Shown here: piece after piece, positions 25,032 to 32,469 of the stretch | Numbering within the stretch: the stretch's first letter is position 1 | Layout: every line of letters starts with the position of its first letter | From: Glutamicibacter halophytocola | GTDB taxonomy: Bacteria; Actinomycetota; Actinomycetes; Actinomycetales; Micrococcaceae | DNA: 64,000 bases | Direction: 5' to 3' | Assembly (NCBI RefSeq): GCF_001302565.1 | Contig: NZ_CP012750.1 | Location: forward strand, 1,178,001 to 1,242,000 | Position numbers and translations under genes: made by a program | Notes under the pieces: generated by a model | The model's database searches: none | What the model was told of the DNA's origin: nothing | What the model saw: the letters and a program-made list of their open reading frames with translations, nothing else

Positions 25032-26315
25032 GTGGATATGCCAGCTGGCAGCACTTTCGATGAAACCATGGCCACACCAGAGCATGATCGAGGGGAATCC
25101 AAAGTAGGCCGAGTGGGCTTGTGGCTCATCGGCGCCCGCGGATCCGTGGCGACCACTGCCACGACCGGACTCGCTGCGATCTGCGCTGGGCTGGCACCAG
25201 CCGTCGGCTGCGTGACCAGCCAGGACGAATTTTCAACTATTCCACTACCTAGATTCTCTGACCTGGTCATTGGCGGTCATGATATTAGCGACGTTTCGAT
25301 AGCCAAGCGAGCAGAGCACTTGGTCAGCACCGGAATGTTGCCGCAACATTTGGTTCAGGCCATTCAGGCCGAATTGGAAGACGCCGATTCCCGGGTCCGG
25401 CCCGGATACTTTCCGGGCGCTGAAGGTGTACCGCAGGCCGAGATAGCACGCCGCCTTGCCGTAGACATCCGCCAATTCCGGAATGGCCATGGCTTGGATC
25501 GGGTAGTTGTGATCGATGTGTCCTCGACGGAAGCACCGATTGATCACCTGCCCGAATTTGATGATCTGGACCTGCTCATGGCGGCTCTTGAGGATCCCGC
25601 ACAAGAGATCCTTCCCCCTAGCTCGCTCAGCGCCTATGCAGCGATTCTCGCCGAAGCGCCATATATCTGCTTCACGCCCTCGCCTGCCCTGAACATCCCG
25701 GCACTGGCGCAGCTCGCCGCCGAGCGCGGTATTCCAACTGCGGGCCAGGATGGCAAAACCGGGCAGACCTGGCTGCGCTCGGTACTGGCGCCAGGCTTGG
25801 CCGCGCGCGGATTGCGGGTCCTGTCATGGGCTGGTGCCAATTTGCTCGGAGGAGGAGACGGCGCCACTTTGGCTGACCCGCAGGCTGTGGCAGGTAAGCT
25901 CCAATCCAAGAACCGTGGCCTCCAGTCCCTAACCAATGCCGCAACTACGCCTTTGCATATTGACAACGTCCCGGACCTCGGGGAAACCAAAGTCGCTTGG
26001 GACCACATTAATGTGGAAGGATTCCTCGGATCCCGCCTGACCTTGCAGACCACGTGGAGCGCTTACGATTCAATGCTGGCAGCCCCGATGATCCTCGATC
26101 TCGCCAGGCTCATGGGCCTGGCCGATGCCGCTGGGCAACAGGGGCAGGTCGGCCAGCTCGGGTTCTTCTTCAAGGATCCATGGGGCAGCGATGAGCATGC
26201 CTTTGCCGAGCAAAGCCGGCTTCTCTTGGACTGGGCACAGCAGGCAGGTGCACGGATTTCCGCCATGACCCAGATGCCAGACGGCCGCATTTCGCAGGGT
26301 GCCGCAGCCCGATGA
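25032..26315 (+). CDS. inositol-3-phosphate synthase-like protein
   Basis: This 427-residue protein belongs to the myo-inositol-1(3)-phosphate synthase family, which converts glucose 6-phosphate to inositol phosphate with NAD. Visible are the NAD-binding VGLWLIGARGSVATTATTGL, FTPSPALNIPALAQLA, the GQDGKTGQTWLRSVLAPGL segment (compare FKSGQT in classical enzymes) and SWAGANLLGGGDGATL. It diverges from the primary-metabolism enzyme, so the exact cyclitol is uncertain. GTG 25032 has AAAGGA upstream. It overlaps the prenyltransferase start (ATGA) and heads the Ebo-like operon. Confidence 0.88.
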   Translation: MDMPAGSTFDETMATPEHDRGESKVGRVGLWLIGARGSVATTATTGLAAICAGLAPAVGCVTSQDEFSTIPLPRFSDLVIGGHDISDVSIAKRAEHLVSTGMLPQHLVQAIQAELEDADSRVRPGYFPGAEGVPQAEIARRLAVDIRQFRNGHGLDRVVVIDVSSTEAPIDHLPEFDDLDLLMAALEDPAQEILPPSSLSAYAAILAEAPYICFTPSPALNIPALAQLAAERGIPTAGQDGKTGQTWLRSVLAPGLAARGLRVLSWAGANLLGGGDGATLADPQAVAGKLQSKNRGLQSLTNAATTPLHIDNVPDLGETKVAWDHINVEGFLGSRLTLQTTWSAYDSMLAAPMILDLARLMGLADAAGQQGQVGQLGFFFKDPWGSDEHAFAEQSRLLLDWAQQAGARISAMTQMPDGRISQGAAAR

Positions 26316-27238
26316 GCCGTACAAATGACTACCTGGAATTGCTGCGTGCCCCAGCCGTATTAACCGTAATCGGGGATACCCTCGCCGGCGGTGCCGCGGC
26401 AAATCGCTCCCCGTTTGGGCGAAGGATTGCACTGCCCCTGGCCAGTGCCTGCCTGTACGCAGCGGGGATGGCTCTCAACGACTACGCCGACCGTGACCTT
26501 GATGCCGTTGAACGACCAGAGCGGCCCATTCCCTCAGGGCGGGTAGCACCCGGCGCAGCCTTGGCCACTGCTGCGGGACTTACCGCGGCCGGCCTGGGCC
26601 TGAGCGCTTTCGGCGGCGGGCGAAGCGCGGTAGCGCTCGGCCTGCCCTTGGCTGCCTCGATCTGGGCCTATGACCTTGTAGCTAAACGGAACCCGGTGAC
26701 CGGTGCCTTGTCCATGGGGCTGTGCCGGGCACTGGACGTCTTAATGGGGGCAGGATCGGATCGGGTTCGCACCGCATTGCCAGCGGCCGCGATCATGGGC
26801 GGACATACCGTGGCCGTCACGGCTCTATCACGCGGCGAAGTCAGCGGCACCAGCGTCGCGGTGGCCTCCGGCGCCACAGCAACCACGGTCGTAGTGTCAG
26901 CCGGTGTGCTAGCTGGAGCAGCGCTCGCCGGTGCCCAGAAGCCGGGGAGAACCTCTTCCGAGGCCAGCATCCTGATCCGGCACTTGGCCGCGACCACGGC
27001 AGCCATTGCGGTCTATGCCAGCCGCTGCGGCTCAGCTCAATGGCGAGCCATCCACGAGCCGAGCGCGGGCAACGCCTTGGACGCCACCAAAGCGGGCATC
27101 CGGTCGATGATCCCGCTGCAGGCAGCGCTGGCGCTCAGCCATGGCAGTCCAGTCGCCGGAGCGATTATCGGTTCCCTGGACGTAGTCGGCAAGGTGCTGC
27201 GTTCGGGCAGCAGAGTGAAGAGGATCAGCGAATCATGA
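26312..27238 (+). CDS. eboC: UbiA-family prenyltransferase, EboC-like
   Basis: This 308-residue integral membrane protein has about 8-9 helices. The first Asp-rich prenyl-diphosphate motif is NDYADRDLDAVERPERPIPSG (about 51-71), the hallmark of UbiA aromatic/polyprenyl transferases. The second motif region (WAYDLVAKRNPVTGALSMGLCRALDVLMG) matches the subgroup found in Ebo clusters and in actinobacterial secondary-metabolite loci. It would attach a prenyl chain to a polar acceptor at the membrane. It overlaps both neighbours by ATGA, so it is translationally coupled. A prenyl diphosphate synthase is encoded at 36143-37210 in the same island. Confidence 0.88.
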   Translation: MSRTNDYLELLRAPAVLTVIGDTLAGGAAANRSPFGRRIALPLASACLYAAGMALNDYADRDLDAVERPERPIPSGRVAPGAALATAAGLTAAGLGLSAFGGGRSAVALGLPLAASIWAYDLVAKRNPVTGALSMGLCRALDVLMGAGSDRVRTALPAAAIMGGHTVAVTALSRGEVSGTSVAVASGATATTVVVSAGVLAGAALAGAQKPGRTSSEASILIRHLAATTAAIAVYASRCGSAQWRAIHEPSAGNALDATKAGIRSMIPLQAALALSHGSPVAGAIIGSLDVVGKVLRSGSRVKRISES

Positions 27239-28743
27239 GCGCAGCTGTACAACAACAACCAGCCCAGGACTTTCCTTTCGCAATCGGCTACGGAACCAAC
27301 GGCTGGGCGGATCACCCGTTGCCAGTGGCGGTGCGGCTGCTGGCTGAGCAGGGCTACACCGCGGTGGCTTTGACTTTGGGGCACCCGCATCTGGATCCGT
27401 TTGCCCCGGACGTGCAAAATCAGGTCGCCGAAATCCGCAGCCTGCTTGGGAAACACCAAATGCGAGTTGTCATCGAAACAGGAACCCGGTTCCTGCTCGA
27501 TGCCAGGCACAAGCACCGCCCGGCGCTTGTTGAAGAACATGCCGAAGTCCGCCTTGAATTCCTGCGCCGCGCTATTGATATCGCGGCTGCTTTGGACGCC
27601 GAGTGCGTATCTTTTTTCTCGGGGATCCTGCCGGAGGGGACATCGGCGCAACTTGGCTGGCAGCGCTTGATTGCGCGCGTTGGCCAGCTGGTCGACTATG
27701 CCGCTTCGAACGGCGTGCTGCTCAGCATCGAACCTGAGCCGGGGATGCTCGTGGAAACCGTGGCCGACGCGTTGCGACTGCGAACCGAGCTGGGGAACCC
27801 GCAGGGGTTGCGCGTCACCGTGGATATTGGGCACTGCGTCGTGGTTGAGCCGCATGGGGTGGAAGCGGCATTGCGCCAAGCAGGGGAATTGCTGGCCAAT
27901 GTGCAGCTTGATGACATGATGGCGCACGCCCACGAGCACCTTCCGTTTGGGCAGGGCATCGTCGACCTGTCCGCGGCGCTGAACACCTTGGCCGATATGG
28001 ATTACCGGGGCATAGCTGCCGTGGAATTGCCACGCCATTCTTGGGATGCGCCGGCTTTGGCCCTGGACAGCATGGCCGCCCTGCGCGAGGCATGGGCTGC
28101 TTCGGAAGCGCAAAGGACAATCGAAGCTTGGCTGCGCGAATGCCTATCGGCTGTGGCCGAAAATGCCAGCGGCTTGCCTCGGATTTTCGCCAGTGCCGGA
28201 CGCCGTGTGGGCAGGGCTCCAAATTCTCCGCAGGCCGACCCCGCTGGGGTCCTGTACGGGACTGCGGATGACACGGCCCGTGCCCGGCTGATCCGTGAAC
28301 TGTCCCGAATTCATGAGCCCGGCCCATTCGCCCAGGAAATTCGGGATTTGTACTACCGCGGAGATTCAGCTGAACGAAGGGGCGTATTGCGTGGCATCAA
28401 TTTGCTTGCGCAGTCGATGCCCGAGCTGGACGGCCGAATAATTGCCACGGGCCTGGAACTCACCTCTGATGCGTTGCGCACCAACGAGACCTCGCTGGTT
28501 GCCGCGGCTGTTGGAGCGTTTGCGGCATCGCACCTTGACCAGCACGCCTGGCGCCATGCGGTGCTCAAGCTCATTTTCATGGGCGTGAGCCTGAGCGCGG
28601 TCAGCGACCTGTCAATCCGTGCTGATGCCGAACTAGCCCGAATGGCCGAGGACTTCGCAGCAGAGCGCCGCGCCGCCCACCGACCTGTTCCCACAGACGT
28701 TGGCTTGCTGCAGGACCTGGCCAGCCACACCTCACGACCCTAA
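27235..28743 (+). CDS. fusion of a TIM-barrel sugar isomerase with an EboA domain
   Basis: This 502-residue protein has two parts. Residues about 12-290 are a xylose-isomerase-like TIM barrel (IGYGTNGWADHPLPVAV, LLSIEPEPGML, VTVDIGHCVV, NVQLDDMMAHAHEHLPFG, AAVELPRHSW). Residues about 325-495 match the EboA domain (RGVLRGINLLAQSMPEL, VGAFAASHLDQHAWRHAVLKL, FMGVSLS). In other Ebo clusters EboA is a separate protein. The frame is open far upstream, but ATG 27235 overlaps the prenyltransferase stop (ATGA). The fusion suggests that the isomerase product is passed to, or scaffolded with, the EboA part. Confidence 0.85.
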   Translation: MSAAVQQQPAQDFPFAIGYGTNGWADHPLPVAVRLLAEQGYTAVALTLGHPHLDPFAPDVQNQVAEIRSLLGKHQMRVVIETGTRFLLDARHKHRPALVEEHAEVRLEFLRRAIDIAAALDAECVSFFSGILPEGTSAQLGWQRLIARVGQLVDYAASNGVLLSIEPEPGMLVETVADALRLRTELGNPQGLRVTVDIGHCVVVEPHGVEAALRQAGELLANVQLDDMMAHAHEHLPFGQGIVDLSAALNTLADMDYRGIAAVELPRHSWDAPALALDSMAALREAWAASEAQRTIEAWLRECLSAVAENASGLPRIFASAGRRVGRAPNSPQADPAGVLYGTADDTARARLIRELSRIHEPGPFAQEIRDLYYRGDSAERRGVLRGINLLAQSMPELDGRIIATGLELTSDALRTNETSLVAAAVGAFAASHLDQHAWRHAVLKLIFMGVSLSAVSDLSIRADAELARMAEDFAAERRAAHRPVPTDVGLLQDLASHTSRP

Positions 28744-28754
28744 GAAGGATAAGC

Positions 28755-29636
28755 ATGCGCATCTTTGACCCTCATATCCACATGAGCAGCCGCACCACCA
28801 ATGACTATGAAGCAATGTTTGCTTCGGGGGTGCGTGCTCTGGTTGAACCGGCGTTCTGGCTGGGGCAGCCGCGCACCAGCGTTGAGTCGTTCTTGGATTA
28901 TTTTGACTCATTGCTCGGGTGGGAACGGTTCAGGGCCGCCCAATTCGGAATTCGGCATCATGCCACGATTGCCTTGAATCCCAAGGAGGCCAACGACCCT
29001 CGTTGCGTACCCGTGCTCGAAGAGCTGCCTCGCTACCTGGTGAAGGAGGGTGTCGTCGCGGTCGGCGAAATCGGCTACGACTCCATGACACCTGCCGAGG
29101 ACCATGCCTTTGCGACCCAGCTGCAACTGGCCCGCGAGTACGACTTGCCGGTCCTGGTGCACACGCCGCACCGCGAGAAGCTCGCCGGAACCCGGCGCAC
29201 CCTGGACGTGGTGCGCGAATCCGGGATCGCGGCCGGCACCGTGCTGGTGGATCACCTCAACGAAACCAATATCGAAATGGTCAAGGAGGCTGGTTCCTGG
29301 ATGGGCTTCTCCATATACCCGGACACAAAGATGGATGAACGGCGCATGGTCGACTTGCTGCAGCGCTACGGCACCGAGCGCATGCTGGTGAACTCGGCTG
29401 CCGACTGGGGACGGTCTGATCCATTAAAAACCAGGCGCACAGCAGAAGCGATGCTGGCCGCTGGATTCAGCGAAGAAGATGTGGACCAGGTCCTATGGCG
29501 CAATCCGGTGGAGTTCTACGGGCAAAGCGGCCAATTGATCCTTGATCCTATTCCCGGATTCGAAAGCAGTGCTTTCCCTGACCCTGCTGCTGGCTTTGAG
29601 GGGAATTCCGTACTACGAGGGGAGAGAGTCTCATGA
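28755..29636 (+). CDS. eboB: TatD-like metal-dependent hydrolase, EboB-like
   Basis: This 293-residue amidohydrolase-superfamily protein has the N-terminal metal pair HIHM, further ligands in VGEIGYD (glutamate), PVLVHTPHREK (histidine) and VDHLNE, and a late aspartate in NSAADWGRSDP. This is the full TatD-type set. The match to EboB is by family and by context between the EboA-containing gene and EboE. AAGGAT precedes the ATG and the end overlaps EboE (ATGA). The substrate is unknown. Confidence 0.88.
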   Translation: MRIFDPHIHMSSRTTNDYEAMFASGVRALVEPAFWLGQPRTSVESFLDYFDSLLGWERFRAAQFGIRHHATIALNPKEANDPRCVPVLEELPRYLVKEGVVAVGEIGYDSMTPAEDHAFATQLQLAREYDLPVLVHTPHREKLAGTRRTLDVVRESGIAAGTVLVDHLNETNIEMVKEAGSWMGFSIYPDTKMDERRMVDLLQRYGTERMLVNSAADWGRSDPLKTRRTAEAMLAAGFSEEDVDQVLWRNPVEFYGQSGQLILDPIPGFESSAFPDPAAGFEGNSVLRGERVS

Positions 29637-30769
29637 GACTGTCCTACTGCACCAACGTCCATCCCGCAGAGGATTTGGAAGGCGTCATCACCCAGTTGCG
29701 CCACTACGCCGGCAATATCCGGCGCCGAGCCGGCCTGCAGGTCCTCGGCGTTGGGCTGTGGATCCCCTCCGCACTGGCCACGAGATTGGCAGCTAGCGAG
29801 CAGGACCGCCAGGCCCTGCGCGAAGTGCTAGAGGCTGAGGGCCTGCAGCTGCACACCATCAATGCTTTTCCCTATGGCGGATTCCACGATGAAGTTGTCA
29901 AGCATGCAGTCTATCTGCCTACGTGGGCCGAGCCAGCGCGCTTGGAATATACGCTGCGCTGCGCGCAGATCCTCGCGGATCTGCTGCCGGAAGGGGAAGT
30001 CGGATCGATTTCCACGCTTCCGCTGGCTTGGCGCGACCCATGGGATGAAGCCCAGGACCAGGCAGCGACCAACGCTTTTGCGCAGTTGAGCCAGGGGCTT
30101 CGCGAGCTCAAGGAACGTACCGGCCGCACCGTGCGGGTGGCCATCGAGCCAGAGCCGGGATGCGTGCTCGACACCATCAGCGACATTGTCCAATGGCTCG
30201 GTGCCCGGCTGGAACGGGGCATCGATCCGGAGTTTGTCGGGGTTTGCGTTGACACCTGCCACCTGGCTGTCTCGTTCGCTGATCCTGCCGGAGCCATCGC
30301 GCAGATCCAGAATGCGGGCTTGCGAGTCGTCAAGGTCCAGGCCTCGGCAGCTCTGCACGTGCTCGACCCGAAGGACCGCACGGCACGTGCCGCGCTGGAA
30401 AGTTTTGTTGAACCGAAATACCTGCACCAGGTGCGCGAATCCTCGGCTGCAGGAGTGATTCCGGCCGATGACCTGGACACCGCGCTCGCCGAACTGCCTG
30501 GGTCAGGTCCGTGGCGGGTGCACTTCCATATTCCTTTGCACCATGTTCCGGCCGCTCCCTTGCAAACGACCACCGATGTATTGCAAGCGACGGTGAGCGA
30601 GGCAGGCAAGCTTCCCTATGCGGACGAGGTTCATTTGGATGTCGAAACCTATACCTGGAGCGTGCTTCCGCAGCATGGCAATGCCGAGGAAGTCGGCATC
30701 GTCGACGGAATCGCCGCCGAACTGGTATGGGCTGAAGAGAATCTGATGGCTCCGGTGCACGCGAGCTGA
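29633..30769 (+). CDS. eboE: EboE-like TIM-barrel protein (metabolite traffic protein)
   Basis: This is a 378-residue protein of the xylose-isomerase-like fold, starting MRLSYCTNVHPAEDLEGV, a start characteristic of EboE. Metal-site segments are INAFPYGGFH, AIEPEPGCVLDT, GVCVDTCHLAVSF, VHFHIPLHH and HLDVETYTW. It is cytoplasmic with no signal. It is coupled to EboB by a 4-base overlap. In cyanobacteria the Ebo set is required to move the scytonemin precursor to the periplasm; the biochemical role of EboE itself is unknown. Confidence 0.87.
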   Translation: MRLSYCTNVHPAEDLEGVITQLRHYAGNIRRRAGLQVLGVGLWIPSALATRLAASEQDRQALREVLEAEGLQLHTINAFPYGGFHDEVVKHAVYLPTWAEPARLEYTLRCAQILADLLPEGEVGSISTLPLAWRDPWDEAQDQAATNAFAQLSQGLRELKERTGRTVRVAIEPEPGCVLDTISDIVQWLGARLERGIDPEFVGVCVDTCHLAVSFADPAGAIAQIQNAGLRVVKVQASAALHVLDPKDRTARAALESFVEPKYLHQVRESSAAGVIPADDLDTALAELPGSGPWRVHFHIPLHHVPAAPLQTTTDVLQATVSEAGKLPYADEVHLDVETYTWSVLPQHGNAEEVGIVDGIAAELVWAEENLMAPVHAS

Positions 30770-30822
30770 ATAGTGCCACTGATGGCATCGAGTACGTCCT
30801 ACCAATTTTGTACAGGAGCAAT

Positions 30823-32241
30823 GTGAAACCAGTACTGCTACTTAACGTCGTCGGATTGACGTCCCGGGCGCTGGCGCGCATGCCGCGGCTTGCGAAATTG
30901 GCCAACCAAGGCTGGTCGGCAAGGCTGGGCACCGTTTTGCCTGCCGTCACCTGCTCGGCCCAGGCGACCATGCTGACCGGCCTGCCTCCGTCCGAGCATG
31001 GAATTGTTGGCAACGGCTGGTATTTCCGGGAACTGGGGGAGGTGCACCTGTGGCGCCAGCACAATCGCCTGGTGGCTGGAGAAAGCATTTGGGAGACTGC
31101 CCGGCTGCAGAAACCCGAGTACACCTCGGCGAATATCTGCTGGTGGTACGCGATGGGAATGAGCACCGACCTGACCGTGACTCCGCGACCTATCTATCAT
31201 GCTGACGGGCGCAAATCCCCTGACGCATACATGCGGCCGCCCGAGCTGCATGATGAATTGGTCGATGCCCATGGCGAATTCCCGCTGTTCCAGTATTGGG
31301 GTCCGACCGCGTCCATAGCCTCCAGCCGATGGATCATCAACTCAACCAGGCATGTAATTCGTACCCGTGCACCGCACCTGGTGACTGCCTACCTTCCGCA
31401 CCTGGATTATGACCTGCAGCGTTTCGGCCCGCGCTCGGCAGAGGCGGACGCCGCTGCGGCCGAACTGGATGCCGCGTTGGCCCCATTGATTGATGAGGCT
31501 GAAGCGGATGGCTACACCGTGATGGTGGTCGCTGAATACGGCATCGAAGATGCGCATACGCCGGTGGACATCAATCGCGAGCTTCGGCGCGAGGGCCTGC
31601 TCGAAGTCTACGTTCAAGACGGACGGGAGCAGTTGGACCCCTGGACCTCGCGGGCATTCGCCGTCGCGGATCATCAGGTCGCCCATGTTTACGTGAAGCA
31701 CGAGGCCGACATCGGACGAGTGGCGGCTATATTGCGTGCCCTGGACGGTGTTGACGAAGTGCTTGATCGGCAGGCGCAGGCCCGGTATGGGCTGGATCAC
31801 CAGCGCTCCGGGGAACTGGTTGTCGTGGCTGAACCCGGTGCGTGGTTCACCTATTACTTCTGGCTGGACGACTCGCGCGCGCCAGAATATGCCCGCGGGG
31901 TGGATATCCATCGCAAGCCAGGCTACGACCCGGCTGAGCTGTTCTTTGACCCTGCTGATCGTTGGGCGAAGGCCAAGGCCGGTGTAAACCTGCTCAAGAA
32001 GAAAGCGGGCTTGCGGTATGCCATGAGCACCGTTCCGCTGGATCCTTCCTGCGTAAAAGGCACACATGGGCGCCTGGCGGAATCTGCCCAGGATATGCCA
32101 TTGATCCTCTGCTCGGATGTCTCGGTGTCAACCGAGATTTCGGCCCTTTTGGAGTCGGGCCGAGCCGTGCCGGCAGCGTCGGTGAAGTCCCTGGTCCTGC
32201 ATGCGCAGGGCCTCGAATCGTCGGTGGCTTCATCGCTTTGA
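30823..32241 (+). CDS. alkaline-phosphatase-superfamily nucleotide pyrophosphatase/phosphodiesterase, EboF-like
   Basis: This 472-residue protein is of the type I phosphodiesterase/nucleotide pyrophosphatase family. Near residue 45 the segment LPAVTCSAQATMLTG contains the threonine nucleophile. Metal ligands are seen in YLPHLDYDLQ, VAEYGIEDAHTPVD and CVKGTHGR. No signal peptide is evident. The start is GTG 30823, preceded by AGGAG; the upstream in-frame TTG has no such site. It could remove a phosphate or nucleotide from the pathway product. It is 53 bases from EboE and closes the operon. Confidence 0.87.
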   Translation: MKPVLLLNVVGLTSRALARMPRLAKLANQGWSARLGTVLPAVTCSAQATMLTGLPPSEHGIVGNGWYFRELGEVHLWRQHNRLVAGESIWETARLQKPEYTSANICWWYAMGMSTDLTVTPRPIYHADGRKSPDAYMRPPELHDELVDAHGEFPLFQYWGPTASIASSRWIINSTRHVIRTRAPHLVTAYLPHLDYDLQRFGPRSAEADAAAAELDAALAPLIDEAEADGYTVMVVAEYGIEDAHTPVDINRELRREGLLEVYVQDGREQLDPWTSRAFAVADHQVAHVYVKHEADIGRVAAILRALDGVDEVLDRQAQARYGLDHQRSGELVVVAEPGAWFTYYFWLDDSRAPEYARGVDIHRKPGYDPAELFFDPADRWAKAKAGVNLLKKKAGLRYAMSTVPLDPSCVKGTHGRLAESAQDMPLILCSDVSVSTEISALLESGRAVPAASVKSLVLHAQGLESSVASSL

Positions 32242-32281
32242 TATCCACCAACACGTATTTTAGCGTTTGATGCAACAAAAT

Positions 32282-32318
32282 AAAATCAAGGTCAAGGTTG
32301 CCTATTGACCTTGATTTT
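32282..32318 (+). terminator. terminator of the Ebo-like operon
   Basis: AAAATCAAGGTCAA (32282-32295) pairs exactly with TTGACCTTGATTTT (32305-32318) around a 9-base loop, 40 bases after the stop. The following 150 bases before the next gene are AT-rich and hold its promoter, but no box stands out. Confidence 0.85.
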
Positions 32319-32469
32319 GTGCGTAATCTAGCAGATATGGACGAGTGGAAATATTAGATTTTTCTGAGTTTGTTTTGTGAAACCACTAGCAAATTGTGAG
32401 ACAAGCCACTAACGTTCCAATTGACCCGATTCGACCAGCTCCGAATCAATGGCGACAAGGAAGTGAACC

